DNA of 64,000 nt from CAVONB01 sp963697205. Lineage in GTDB: Bacteria; Pseudomonadota; Alphaproteobacteria; Rhizobiales; Hyphomicrobiaceae. The position numbers and the translations under genes are program-made. The first letter of the stretch is position 1. Each line of letters begins with the position of its first letter. Of the stretch, positions 19,102-28,214 are shown in pieces. The stretch lies in contig CAVONB010000002.1 in assembly GCA_963697205.1 (NCBI GenBank), positions 186,001 through 250,000 of the forward strand, written 5' to 3'. The notes under the pieces were generated by a model. It saw nothing but the letters and a program-made list of their open reading frames with translations. It did no database searches and was not told the DNA's origin.

Positions 19102-21720
19102 ATGATCGATAACAGCCGACGGCCTGCCATGACCGTGCAAACCGACCAGCCCCTGCGGCTCGATGCGAAGCTCGAGCGAAAGATCGGCTGGAGCCGCTGG
19201 ACCCTCCTGCTGGAGCAGCTCTGGCCGCGCCTCTGGCTCGCCATCGGCGTCGCCGGCCTGTTCATGCTGTTCTCGCTGGCAGGTCTGTGGCCCCGCCTGG
19301 ACGCCCTCAGCCACAAGATCGTGCTCGGTCTGTTTGCTGTGGCCTTCCTCGCCGCCTTGCTGTGGGCGGCAAGTGTGCGCCTGCCCTCCCGCGAGGCCGC
19401 CATCCGCCGCCTGGAGCGCAACTCCGGCGTGCCCCATCGCCCGGCCTCCGCCTACGCCGACACGTTGACCGAGACCGGCCAGGACGACCCCGCCACGCGC
19501 GCCCTCTGGCAGGCCCACCGCGAGCGCCTCGCTCGCCTGCTCGACCGCATGAAGGTCGGCACACCCCATCCCCGCGCCGACCGCAAGGACCCCTGGGCTT
19601 TGCGCGCACTGATGATGCTGGGCGTGGTCACGCTTCTCGCCTTCGCCGGCGACAGTGCCTCCGACCGCCTGCGCTCGGCCTTCCGCATCGGGCCGCCCGT
19701 GACCGCCGCCGAGGCCCGCCTGGATGCCTGGGTCACGCCGCCCGCCTACACCGCCAAGCCCCCGATCATGCTGTCGGATGGCGCGCGCGGCGGCCTCCTG
19801 CCCGTGGCGGAGAACGGCAAGCCACTCGACGTGCCCGAGCGCAGCCAGCTCATTATCCGCACGAGCGGCACGGGCCTGGGGCGACTGTCCTTGGTCACGC
19901 GGAGCGAGGACGGCACGACGACCAGGCTTGAGGCCGACGCACCCAAGACGGCCGATGACGCCGCCGAGATCAAGAGCGAGCTGCGCAAGTCCGGCGTCAT
20001 GACGGTCAGCGTCGGCGGCTCCGAGATCGCTACGTGGGCGTTCAACGTGATCCCCGACAAGCCGCCGACGATCGCGCTCGTCGAAGAGCCGGAAAGCTCC
20101 CTGCGCGGCTCCATGACGCTGCGCTACACCGCCGAGGACGATTATGCGCTCGCCTCCGCCGAGGTCGTCCTGAAGAAGCTGCCCTCCGGCGACGGCGATC
20201 CCGACACCGCCTGGGCCCGCGAGGACTTGCTTAAGGGGCCGCGTTTTCCGCTAGATCGACCGCCGCCGCTGCCGCTGCGCCTTCCCGCGCCCAACGCCAA
20301 GAACAACGAGGCCAAGACGCAGCTCGAGCTGGGCCAGCATCCCTGGGCCGGCCTGCGCGTGGTGATGACGCTGGAGGCCAAGGACCACGCCGGTCAGGTC
20401 GGCGCCAGCAAGCCGGTCGAGATGATCCTGCCCATGCGCTTGTTCCGCAAGCCGCTGGCGCGCGCCGTGATCGAGCAGCGCCAGATGCTGGTCGAGGACG
20501 ATCGCTATCGCCCGCGGGTTCTCACCGCGCTGGAAGCGCTGACCACGGAGCCGGAAGGCTTCATCACGGACACGCGCGCCTATCTGGGTCTGCGCAACGC
20601 TTATCACCGGCTGAAGCGCGATAAGACACGCGCAGGCATGAAGGACACCATCGATCAGCTCTGGCACGTCGCGCTGCGCTTGGAGGACGGCGACCTGTCG
20701 GACGCTGAACGCCGCCTGCGCGAGCTGCAAGAGCAGTTGTCCAAGGCCATCAAGGACGGTGCCTCCCCCGAGGAGATCGCGCGACTGATGCAGGAGCTGC
20801 GTCAGGCGCTGAACGAGTTCCTGGAGCAGATGATGCGCCAGGCGCAGAACCAGCCGCCGATGCAGATGCCGCCCGGCATGGACCAGAACATGCAGTCGCT
20901 GTCGCAGGAAGATCTGGAGCGCATGATGCGCCAGATCGAGGAGATGGCGAAGAACGGCTCCCGTGATGCCGCCCAGCAGATGCTGAGCGAGCTGCGCGAC
21001 CTGTTGGACCGGCTGCAGTCGGGCCGCATGGCACAGGGCCAGCAGGGACAGCAAGGCCAGATGGGCCAGCAGATGATGCAGTCCATGAACGAGCTCGGCA
21101 ACATCATCGGCCAGCAGCAGCGGCTCATGGACGACACCTTCTCCCAGCAGGGACAACAGGGCCAGGACGGCCAGCAGGGTCAGCAAGGGCAACAAGGCCA
21201 ACGCGGTCAACAGGGCCAGGGTCAGGGGCAGCAAGGCCAACGCGGCCAGCAGCCAGGCGGTCGCGGCCTCGGCCAGCGGCAGGGCCAGCTCGGCGACGCG
21301 CTCGGCCAGCTGCAGCGCCAGCTGCGCCAATTCGGCATGCGCGCGCCCGAACAGTTCAACGGCGCCGAGCAGGCCATGCGCGACGCCCAGCGCGCGCTGG
21401 AGAACGGCGACCTCGATCAGGCGACGCGCGACCAGTCGCGAGCCCTGGAGCAGCTGCGCCAGGGTGCCCAGTCAATGGCGCAGCAGATGCTGCAGCGCAT
21501 GCCCTCCCGCTTCGGACAGGCCGGCGATGTCCCCCGCGATCCGCTGGGACGCCCGCCGCGCTCGGAGAACCTCGACCCCGGCAACAGTGTCCGCGTGCCC
21601 GACGCCATCGACATGCAGCGCGCCAGGGAGATCCTGGAGGAATTACGCCGCCGTCTGGGCGAGGCCACCCGCCCGCAGCTCGAGCTCGACTACATAGAGC
21701 GGCTCCTGCGCCGCTTCTGA
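19102..21720 (+). CDS. TIGR02302 / DUF4175 membrane protein with Gln/Gly-rich C-terminal region
   Basis: An 872-residue protein of the alphaproteobacterial TIGR02302 (DUF4175) family. Two N-terminal hydrophobic segments (about residues 40-60 and 72-92) and a third near 170-185 anchor it. A large extracytoplasmic part follows, with YTAEDDYALASAEV and PPAYTAKPP. The last third is helical and rich in Gln, Met and Gly, including a run of QGQQGQ-type units encoded at about 21040-21290, then a conserved end (LELDYIERLLRRF). Function unknown. The genomic place after lysA is the family's usual one. Start could also be ATG 19129. Confidence 0.85.
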   Translation: MIDNSRRPAMTVQTDQPLRLDAKLERKIGWSRWTLLLEQLWPRLWLAIGVAGLFMLFSLAGLWPRLDALSHKIVLGLFAVAFLAALLWAASVRLPSREAAIRRLERNSGVPHRPASAYADTLTETGQDDPATRALWQAHRERLARLLDRMKVGTPHPRADRKDPWALRALMMLGVVTLLAFAGDSASDRLRSAFRIGPPVTAAEARLDAWVTPPAYTAKPPIMLSDGARGGLLPVAENGKPLDVPERSQLIIRTSGTGLGRLSLVTRSEDGTTTRLEADAPKTADDAAEIKSELRKSGVMTVSVGGSEIATWAFNVIPDKPPTIALVEEPESSLRGSMTLRYTAEDDYALASAEVVLKKLPSGDGDPDTAWAREDLLKGPRFPLDRPPPLPLRLPAPNAKNNEAKTQLELGQHPWAGLRVVMTLEAKDHAGQVGASKPVEMILPMRLFRKPLARAVIEQRQMLVEDDRYRPRVLTALEALTTEPEGFITDTRAYLGLRNAYHRLKRDKTRAGMKDTIDQLWHVALRLEDGDLSDAERRLRELQEQLSKAIKDGASPEEIARLMQELRQALNEFLEQMMRQAQNQPPMQMPPGMDQNMQSLSQEDLERMMRQIEEMAKNGSRDAAQQMLSELRDLLDRLQSGRMAQGQQGQQGQMGQQMMQSMNELGNIIGQQQRLMDDTFSQQGQQGQDGQQGQQGQQGQRGQQGQGQGQQGQRGQQPGGRGLGQRQGQLGDALGQLQRQLRQFGMRAPEQFNGAEQAMRDAQRALENGDLDQATRDQSRALEQLRQGAQSMAQQMLQRMPSRFGQAGDVPRDPLGRPPRSENLDPGNSVRVPDAIDMQRAREILEELRRRLGEATRPQLELDYIERLLRRF

Positions 21721-22193
21721 GCGCGAGCGCCAGCGATCGGGCCATCGGCGCTGGCCCATCGACGCAAGCGACCGGCCGGCATCTCGTGACGCGTTCGGGA
21801 ACGCATGGACGACAGCCGGTCCCCCCGCGCAGGTCAGGTGACGATCAGGCGAGGGCCAGCGCCATGTCAGATCTCGCCGGTTCAGACGAATGCCAGCGCC
21901 GCGCCCGCTTTTGCCGCACCCCGCGCCGATGGGATCGGTCCGGATCAACCGGCAACCCAGGACTGATGTTCATGAAAAAATCAACCACCGCGGGAAATTG
22001 CAGTGGCGCCCCGGGTCATTAGCGCCTAGTGGCATAACGCCTCGCGTCCCTTCACGCCGGATCACATAGAGTTGATCCGACAGATGCGAACGCCTACAAG
22101 CGATTGAGAGTTAGCGCCTTTCGCGCTCACGGAACATCACAGACCAGCCCGTGCACCGGAGCAATGCTCCCCGCCGAAGATTTCGGACAGCCG
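21721..22193. other. 473-nt intergenic region before the LysR gene
   Basis: An inverted repeat pairing GCCAGCG (about 21730) with CGCTGGC (about 21750), without a T-run, follows the TIGR02302 stop and may end that transcript. The rest contains no RBS-preceded short gene, tRNA or clear RNA fold that I can see. Regulatory sites for the LysR gene should lie in its right half. Confidence 0.35.
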
Positions 22194-23195
22194 ATGGACA
22201 TCCAAGACTTCCAGATTTTCGTGCGCCTGGCCGCGACCCGGAACCTGTCCGCCGTCGGCGCCGAGTTCGGATTGACCCCCGGCACGATCTCCAAGCGGCT
22301 GCAGGCTCTGGAGAATGAGTTGCGCGCCCGCCTGTTCGATCGCACGACCCGCGCCATCCACATCACCGAGGAAGGCGAGAAATTCCTGAAGTACGCCGAC
22401 CTCGTGCTGATGAATGTCGAGCTGGCCATGCAGGCGGTCGGAGATGTGGCGGGCTCGCCGCGTGGCCGCCTGAAGGTCAGCGTCTCGACCGGCCTCGGCC
22501 GCCGTCTCATCGTGCAGTTGCTGTCGGAGTTCATGCGCGCTTATCCCGATATCGACATTCAGGTCATCGTGACCGACCGCATCGGTAGCCTGCTAAACGA
22601 GGGCATCGACGTCGCCATCCGCAACGTCGTGACACCCGACAGCAGCGAGATCGCGCGCGAGCTGTGCCAGGATCCGCAAGTGCTCGTCGCCGCGCCATCC
22701 TACATCGCCGCCCGCGGCGCGCCGGCCAAGCCCGAGGACTTGACGGCCCACGATTGCCTCTTCATCGGCGACGGCTGCATCTGGACCTTCGAAACCAAGG
22801 ACGGCGAGCACGCCGTGCGCGTCGACGGCCGCGTGCGCTCCAACAGCGCTGCGATCATTCACGAGCTCGTCCTCGAAGGCCGTGGCATCCTGCGCCACGC
22901 GGAGATGAGCCTGCGCGACGACATCGCCAATGGCCGCCTCGTGCGCGTGCTGCCCGAGCACCCCATTACGACCCAATCGCGGCTCTACGCCGTCTACCCG
23001 CGCACGCGCCACATGACGCCGCGCCTGCGCGCCTTCGTCGATTTCGTCGTCGACTGGTGCCGCAGCCCGGAAGGCTGGCAAAAGCTCGCGGGCAAGCAGG
23101 CCGCGCCGCCCAGGAAGCGGTCCACCGGCAGCGCAAAGGGCGCCAACCATTCCGGCGGCGCCACGGTCTCCCGGCGCCCGGACAAGTCCGTCTAG
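22194..23195 (+). CDS. LysR-family transcriptional regulator
   Basis: A 333-residue LTTR. Residues 1-60 form the winged helix-turn-helix (DIQDFQIFVRLAATRNLSAV, then LTPGTISKRLQALENEL and the wing RLFDRTTR). A periplasmic-binding-protein-like effector domain follows (GRLKVSVSTGLGRRLI onward). The 30 or so C-terminal residues are basic and Ser/Gly-rich. Start at ATG 22194 matches the family N-terminus; the longer frame from 22104 is atypical. No divergent target gene adjoins it, so the regulon and the ligand cannot be read from context. Confidence 0.85.
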   Translation: MDIQDFQIFVRLAATRNLSAVGAEFGLTPGTISKRLQALENELRARLFDRTTRAIHITEEGEKFLKYADLVLMNVELAMQAVGDVAGSPRGRLKVSVSTGLGRRLIVQLLSEFMRAYPDIDIQVIVTDRIGSLLNEGIDVAIRNVVTPDSSEIARELCQDPQVLVAAPSYIAARGAPAKPEDLTAHDCLFIGDGCIWTFETKDGEHAVRVDGRVRSNSAAIIHELVLEGRGILRHAEMSLRDDIANGRLVRVLPEHPITTQSRLYAVYPRTRHMTPRLRAFVDFVVDWCRSPEGWQKLAGKQAAPPRKRSTGSAKGANHSGGATVSRRPDKSV

Positions 23196-23250
23196 CGCAA
23201 CGGGCCACTCACGTGTCGTCCACGTGCAGCGACCCGGCCCCACGAGCCCC

Positions 23251-23295
23251 AGAGATCGCGAGACCAGAGATCGCGAGACCCGTGATCGCGAAACC
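23251..23295. repeat. Three tandem 15-bp repeats
   Basis: AGAGATCGCGAGACC occurs twice in direct succession (23251-23265, 23266-23280), followed by a third copy with three changes (23281-23295). The block lies in the gap between the convergent LysR and PHB-depolymerase-like genes. Too few and too short, and without spacers, for a CRISPR; a simple microsatellite-like expansion. Confidence 0.7.
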
Positions 23296-23316
23296 CGACC
23301 CTCACGAGCACGTACA

Positions 23317-24435
23317 TCACGAGCCCGAGAAGTCACCCGACAATCGATCGACCATGCGCTTGACGGCGACGACCTGCGGCCCCTTGCGGGTCGAGTAATC
23401 ACGGCCCGTGTAGCCCCACCAGTCCCAGCAGCCTTGTGGGTTGAGCGCGCCTTGCGCCACCTGGGGGAATAGAACGACGAGACGGTTGGTGTCGGCCCAC
23501 TGCAGCAGCGCACCCGACGCTGCGAACGCATCGCCTGCCGTCTGCCGATTCTGGTTGCAGCCGTGGAACGCGACGTGGATGCGGCAGCCCGCCGTCGTCC
23601 GGCACGCCTCAGGAATGTAGACCGTACCCTCGTCCGCCAAGCCGTGCTCGCTCAGCCCATCGAGGAACGGGCGCTGGTCGAACGCCTGCAGCCGCGCCAT
23701 CGGCCGGGCCGAGCGCGCCGCAAGCGGCCCCAGCAGATGCGTCAGCATCTGGCCCGCCAGGTCATAGCCGCACTTGACGACGTAGGGCTGGCCGGTCTCC
23801 CCGCACGCCGCGCCGTCGTTCTCGGTCACCAGCCCATGCCCCGCCGCGATCGTATCGACGAACTGGATGGACGTTTCCGGCACACCGATCTGTTGATAAA
23901 ACGCACGCGCCGCCGCCACGATCGACGGCGCCACCACGCTGTCGCGGCTGCCCGTGAACAGAAACACCTTGTCGCCGATAACATCCTCGATCGGATCGAT
24001 ACGATCCGCCTTTGCGAGCTGTCGCGCACGCGCGGCCAGACGCTCGGGATTGGCCACGTCCCAGAGCCGGAGGTTGTCGAACATGCACCCGTTCACGGCC
24101 TTCGCCACGTTGAGCAGCATCATCGCCGGGCCCGGCATCTGGTCGGCATGCACGCTGTCGGCACAACCGTAGGGCCCACCCGCCACGATGCCCGCCCCAC
24201 GCACGATGCGCGCATGCGCCATCTGGAACTGTCCGGCCATGTAGGCCCCGCCCGACAGCCCCGACACGGTGGTTTGGTCCGCGCGCGCGCCCACGTTGGG
24301 CAGTCCGGCGACCTCCTTGCGACACGCTGCGACCATGAGAACGAGCGCAATCGGCGCCACCAGCGCCGCCAGCGCACCGAGCCGGACACGGCCGGGCCGC
24401 GCAGAACGATCACGACGGAAAGCTGACCGCGCCAT
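23317..24435 (-). CDS. PHB depolymerase-family esterase, lipoprotein
   Basis: A 372-residue alpha/beta hydrolase resembling short-chain poly(3-hydroxybutyrate) depolymerases. An N-terminal signal ends in a lipobox (VAAC, Cys38), so it should be a lipid-anchored exported protein. The catalytic serine is in GLSGGAYMA; HVAFHGCNQNRQ and the WDWWGYTG segment are also family-typical. A conserved Cys-rich part (YGCADSV, NGCMFDN, GACGETG, VKCGYD) suggests disulfides, in keeping with export. Start set at 24435, which avoids overlapping the upstream SMR gene. It may degrade extracellular polyester or short esters. Confidence 0.8.
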   Translation of the reverse strand: MARSAFRRDRSARPGRVRLGALAALVAPIALVLMVAACRKEVAGLPNVGARADQTTVSGLSGGAYMAGQFQMAHARIVRGAGIVAGGPYGCADSVHADQMPGPAMMLLNVAKAVNGCMFDNLRLWDVANPERLAARARQLAKADRIDPIEDVIGDKVFLFTGSRDSVVAPSIVAAARAFYQQIGVPETSIQFVDTIAAGHGLVTENDGAACGETGQPYVVKCGYDLAGQMLTHLLGPLAARSARPMARLQAFDQRPFLDGLSEHGLADEGTVYIPEACRTTAGCRIHVAFHGCNQNRQTAGDAFAASGALLQWADTNRLVVLFPQVAQGALNPQGCWDWWGYTGRDYSTRKGPQVVAVKRMVDRLSGDFSGS

Positions 24436-24439
24436 GCGC

Positions 24440-24769
24440 TTATCCCGCCGAATGGCGCGCCGCGAGTTGCAGGCCGACCACGCCCGCAACCACCAGCGCG
24501 AGGCTCGCGAGCTTCAGCGCCGTCGCCGGCTCGCGGAAGACGAAGATCCCGATCAAAGCGGTGGCCGCCGTGCCGACGCCCGACCAGATAGCATAGGCGA
24601 TCGACAGATCGATGGCCTTCAGCACGAGGCTCAACCCGAAAATCGCCGCGCCGTAGCAGACCACCACGCCAAGCGACGGCCACAGCAGGCTGAACCCTTG
24701 GGAGAGCTTCAACAGGGTGGTTCCCAGCACTTCCAGTACGATCGTCACCGCCAGGATCAGCCAAGCCAT
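24440..24769 (-). CDS. Small multidrug resistance (SMR) family transporter
   Basis: A 109-residue four-helix inner-membrane protein of the EmrE/SugE family, which exports cationic drugs or guanidinium-type compounds in exchange for protons as an antiparallel dimer. The essential membrane-embedded glutamate is present (Glu13, in TIVLEVLGTTLLKLSQGF), as are the AYAIWSGVGTA segment of helix 3 and the FREPAT turn before helix 4. These fit the EmrE rather than the SugE side. Four nucleotides separate it from the downstream esterase gene. Confidence 0.88.
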   Translation of the reverse strand: MAWLILAVTIVLEVLGTTLLKLSQGFSLLWPSLGVVVCYGAAIFGLSLVLKAIDLSIAYAIWSGVGTAATALIGIFVFREPATALKLASLALVVAGVVGLQLAARHSAG

Positions 24770-24942
24770 CGTGTCGTCCCTTCCCGAGAGTCGGTGCCGC
24801 CGACTGTCCGGCCATCAGCCGCCAGGGGCAAGAGGCATTGCCGCAACACTGACGGCACGCGTGGGCGGGATCGGCCGGGACAAGTCGGCTTGGCCGCAGG
24901 CACGGGCCCGAAAGCCGGCCGGGGCGCCCGGCCGGGGCCGCC

Positions 24943-25944
24943 TCAGCCGGTCTTGAGCCACCCGAAGGCGCGAGCCAGCCAGTCCTCCTGGACATGCGCG
25001 GCGTCCTCGAAGGGATCGGCAAAGAAGCGCGCGCCGGCCGCCATCGCCGCCTGCGAGACCGCCTCGACGAGTGCCGGCGCACCGGCCGCGTGCACCACGT
25101 CCTCACCCGTCAGGACAGGCAGATGCTGCGCGGGCGTCCCGCGCCGCAGGCAGGCGTATTCCGACTGCGTATCCTCAGCGGTGCCGACCACTGCAACGTT
25201 CGGCATCTGCTGCGCGAGCGCGAGCGCCGGCGCCATGTAGAGGCATTTCAGATGCCGCACGCCCGCCACGATCGTCATCTGCCGCAAGGGGTTCTCGCGC
25301 AGCGCCGCGTCCGCGATCGACCAGATCGGCGCAAAACCCGTGCCGCCCGCCACCAGGACAAGCCGACGTGTCTCCCCGGGCCGGAAAAATGCAGCGCCGA
25401 ACGGCCCTTCGATGTCCACCCCATGTCCGGTGCGGATGTCCTGCCCGAGCGCCTGCGAGACCCGCCCGTCCTTCACGCGACGGATGTTGAGCCGGAACGT
25501 ACCGTCCGCGTCGCAGCAGCCGTCGAGCGGCACCGTCGGGCTGTAGCAGCGCATAGGAAAGCCCCGGAACTTCACGCGTACATATTGACCTGGCAGCCAT
25601 GCCAGCGGCGCCTCCGTCCGGATCTCGATCTCCGCGACGTCCTCCGCCAGGTCGCTCAGCGCCGTCACGCAGCCCTCGAGCCGCAACACAGCCGGCGTTG
25701 CCTCGTAGCTGAGCTCCAGCTCCGAGAACACCCGCGCCTGGCAGGCGTGCACGTGCCCCGCCTGGCCCGCCTCCCCGCACAGCGTGTGCCCGCGCTCCAG
25801 GCGCATCAGGCAGGTGCCGCATCGCCCCGCTCGGCAATCGTGCGGCAGGTCCACGCCCTGCATCAAAGCCGCCTCCAGTATCGTCTGGCCCGAGCGTGCC
25901 TGGAACGTTTGTCCATTGACGCGGACACTGTGCAGTTTGGCCAT
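24943..25944 (-). CDS. 2Fe-2S ferredoxin / FAD / NAD(P) oxidoreductase
   Basis: A 333-residue one-component reductase. Residues 1-90 form a plant-type 2Fe-2S domain with Cys37, Cys42, Cys45 and Cys68 (C-x4-C-x2-C-xn-C). Residues about 95-200 form the FAD domain, with YVRVKF and the flavin motif RCYSPTV. The C-terminal part is the NAD(P) domain with VLVAGGTGFAPIWSI. It resembles phenol/toluene monooxygenase reductases and CDP-6-deoxy-glucose reductase-type proteins. The start ATG overlaps the stop of the upstream cytochrome b gene by one base, implying translational coupling and electron exchange between the two products. Confidence 0.85.
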   Translation of the reverse strand: MAKLHSVRVNGQTFQARSGQTILEAALMQGVDLPHDCRAGRCGTCLMRLERGHTLCGEAGQAGHVHACQARVFSELELSYEATPAVLRLEGCVTALSDLAEDVAEIEIRTEAPLAWLPGQYVRVKFRGFPMRCYSPTVPLDGCCDADGTFRLNIRRVKDGRVSQALGQDIRTGHGVDIEGPFGAAFFRPGETRRLVLVAGGTGFAPIWSIADAALRENPLRQMTIVAGVRHLKCLYMAPALALAQQMPNVAVVGTAEDTQSEYACLRRGTPAQHLPVLTGEDVVHAAGAPALVEAVSQAAMAAGARFFADPFEDAAHVQEDWLARAFGWLKTG

Positions 25945-27821
25945 CAGTCGATCTCCAGTGTGAGCGGTCTGAGGTGTCGGGTGTGCCGGGTCTCGGAATG
26001 ATCGAAGGCGGCGAGCCACATGAGCACGCCCGATCGCACGGCGATGTCGGTGTCCGAGCCCGTGTCGAGACGGCGCACGAGTTCCAGCGTCCAGCGCCCC
26101 GCAGCCCAGCGCGCCGCCGCACGGATGCTCGACGCCTGTGGCGCCGTGTCGGGGACGAGCACGCTGGGAATGAGCGTGCCGACGGGGATCTGCCGGTCGA
26201 GCGCCACCGTGTAGGGGCGCGATTCCCCAAGCGTCATCCACCAGCGCCCGCCTTCGCTGTCGCTGAACTGCGCCGACGCCCGCGCCGGCCCCATCGCAGC
26301 AGCCATCGCGGCGAGTTCGCGCGGCAGCCGCGACGGCCGCACGCCGCCCTCGCGTGTCTGACTGGTGAGCGCGATCACATTACTCTGCGCGAAGGCCGGC
26401 CGCTCTTCGCAAACGATCCCGCCGGCATAGCGCGTCCCTCCCGCCACCTGTTGCGCCGTCGGCTGTGCCGGCGCACCAAACCGGCAGTTCTCGACCAGTC
26501 CGTGCGGCCCGGTATGCGTCGCCCGCCATTGCCAGACGTCCGCCAGCCCGGCGTCGAGGTAATGCAGACCCCGGCCCGTTGCGCCCGGCGGTCTGTCGGC
26601 GACGGGCTGGCGCGCCAGGTGGATCGCCGCCCCGATGAGCGGCAGCCCGCCGTTCGCCAGCAGCACCGAGAACTTGTCCTCGTGGAACGCGCCCTCCTCG
26701 CCGAGCCTGTCGCTGCCTTCCGCAACGCGCCAGCCATCCGCCGTCTTCACCAGCGGCAGGTGCTTGAGCGAGCGCGTGGGATCGCTCCACGTGATCGCGA
26801 GGTAGAGATAGCTGTCATCGTGCAACGCCCGGATTTCGATGTCCGACTGCCCGCCACCGCCAAAATCGCCGCCGTGCGTGGTCACGACCCTCTGCGGCAC
26901 GGCGTTGCGCCACGCCGCATCCGACAGGTCCCCGTCGAGACGCGGCGCCTGCGCGACGGCAACGCGATGCACCCTCAACGTCTGGCGCGTCGACACCTCG
27001 CCCGCATAGCCCACGGCCGACACCACCAGCATCGCCGCCAGCGCCGAAGCCAACGGATGCGCATGAAGCACGCCGGTCGGCGCACGCCCCCCCACTGCCC
27101 GCACGTCCCGTTCCCCGTGCGCCGCCGACGTCTCCGGCATCGTCGGCGGGAGCGGCGAGGGCGAAGCGCGCATCGGCGGCGGCGGTGAGGAAGAAGACGA
27201 CGGCGGCAGTGGCGGCGGTACACGCTGGCGACGCCCGATCTCCTCGGCCAGAAGCTCGGCGAGATCGGGCGGCGGCGGCGCGACGACGAGGCGCGCAGGT
27301 CGCACGATGCGCATCAACTGCGCCACGCCGCCGTAGGCCAGATGCAGGCCGACGTGCATCGCGCTCGACGCCAGCAGCCACCACGTCGCGGTCACATGCA
27401 CCGCGCTCCAGTCGCGATCGGCGCCCAGATACATCAGCACCCCGCTGACAATGAGGACCGCCAGCGCCGCCAGCATGGACCAGACCACCACGACGTTGAG
27501 CGCCGACCAGCGGGCCCGGCCGCCCCGCGCGATCACGCTGAGCCGCGCACGGTCGAGCCGCATCCGCGGCGTCAGCCGCGCCTGCACCACGTAGACTGCC
27601 CAGCCCGCCAGCGCAGCCGTCAACACCACGGCCGCCGTCATGTGCCGCAACCACAAGGACCGGCTCGGCAGCACGAGATCGAGCGACCGCAGCCAGGCAT
27701 GTGCGACGTCGTCGGACGCGATCCTGAGCCCGGTGGCGACGAGAACGACAATCGCCCCGAGAAGGATCGCGTGCAGCAGCACCGTCCCGATGTCCGACGT
27801 CGCTCGCCGTCCCTGCGCCAT
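25944..27821 (-). CDS. Cytochrome b561-like membrane domain fused to an ethylbenzene-dehydrogenase-type heme-binding domain
   Basis: A 625-residue membrane protein. The N-terminal half has four to five helices with histidines spaced as in di-heme cytochromes b (LLHAILLGAI, LWLRHMTAAVVL, AVHVTATWW, AMHVGLHLAYG). A Pro/Ser-rich linker of about 60 residues follows, then another helix. The C-terminal 300 residues resemble the gamma-subunit-like heme b domain of ethylbenzene/DMSO dehydrogenases (LDGDLSDAAWRNAVPQ, DDSYLYLAITWSDPT, EDKFSVLL, QWRATHTGPHGL). Start set at 27821; an upstream extension to 27935 is Cys/Ala-rich and unlikely. It probably passes electrons between the membrane and an exported heme domain, fed by the coupled reductase. 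Confidence 0.75.
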   Translation of the reverse strand: MAQGRRATSDIGTVLLHAILLGAIVVLVATGLRIASDDVAHAWLRSLDLVLPSRSLWLRHMTAAVVLTAALAGWAVYVVQARLTPRMRLDRARLSVIARGGRARWSALNVVVVWSMLAALAVLIVSGVLMYLGADRDWSAVHVTATWWLLASSAMHVGLHLAYGGVAQLMRIVRPARLVVAPPPPDLAELLAEEIGRRQRVPPPLPPSSSSSPPPPMRASPSPLPPTMPETSAAHGERDVRAVGGRAPTGVLHAHPLASALAAMLVVSAVGYAGEVSTRQTLRVHRVAVAQAPRLDGDLSDAAWRNAVPQRVVTTHGGDFGGGGQSDIEIRALHDDSYLYLAITWSDPTRSLKHLPLVKTADGWRVAEGSDRLGEEGAFHEDKFSVLLANGGLPLIGAAIHLARQPVADRPPGATGRGLHYLDAGLADVWQWRATHTGPHGLVENCRFGAPAQPTAQQVAGGTRYAGGIVCEERPAFAQSNVIALTSQTREGGVRPSRLPRELAAMAAAMGPARASAQFSDSEGGRWWMTLGESRPYTVALDRQIPVGTLIPSVLVPDTAPQASSIRAAARWAAGRWTLELVRRLDTGSDTDIAVRSGVLMWLAAFDHSETRHTRHLRPLTLEID

Positions 27822-28125
27822 CGATGATGGTCCCCCATGCGCGCAACACACAGTCGCTCGCACGCTGCCCGCCACGCGCACGCATGCGCAGGCGGACACC
27901 GTTCCGCGAACGATCAAACTGTCACGATGCGCCACACGGGCCGATTGGGTCGGACGATCCCTGATCTCGTCCGCTTCGGACCGTCGGCCGGGCGGCCGGA
28001 TGTCCGAAGTCTGTCGCGGTCCTTCCCCGATCGCGATTGCTGCCGATTAGCCCCAGCGAATGTGAAATCAATATGGCGGCCCTGCCCCCCGCGCGCGCGA
28101 CTGCGCACATCGGCGCCGCAAGTCG

Positions 28126-28208
28126 CAAAAGGCGGCGGTGTCGGGGGTGTCCCCCGACGTGGGGTGCAGGGGCGAACAGCCCCGCAAGCGCCGCCAGGCG
28201 CTTTCGAC
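28126..28208 (+). repeat. GC-rich intergenic repeat, copy 2
   Basis: Core 28141-28208 is the counterpart of 17441-17507. It contains an inverted repeat TCGGGGG / CCCCCGA, then GTGCAGG, GAACAGCCCCGCAA and GGCGCTTTCGAC. It fills the end of the gap upstream of the cytochrome b gene and stops seven bases short of the VOC gene's 3' end. The remainder of the 27822-28125 interval shows no other feature. Confidence 0.65.
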
Positions 28209-28214
28209 GTGCGC

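Noticed and set aside
23251..23295. CRISPR array
   Set aside because: Three contiguous 15-bp copies without spacers.
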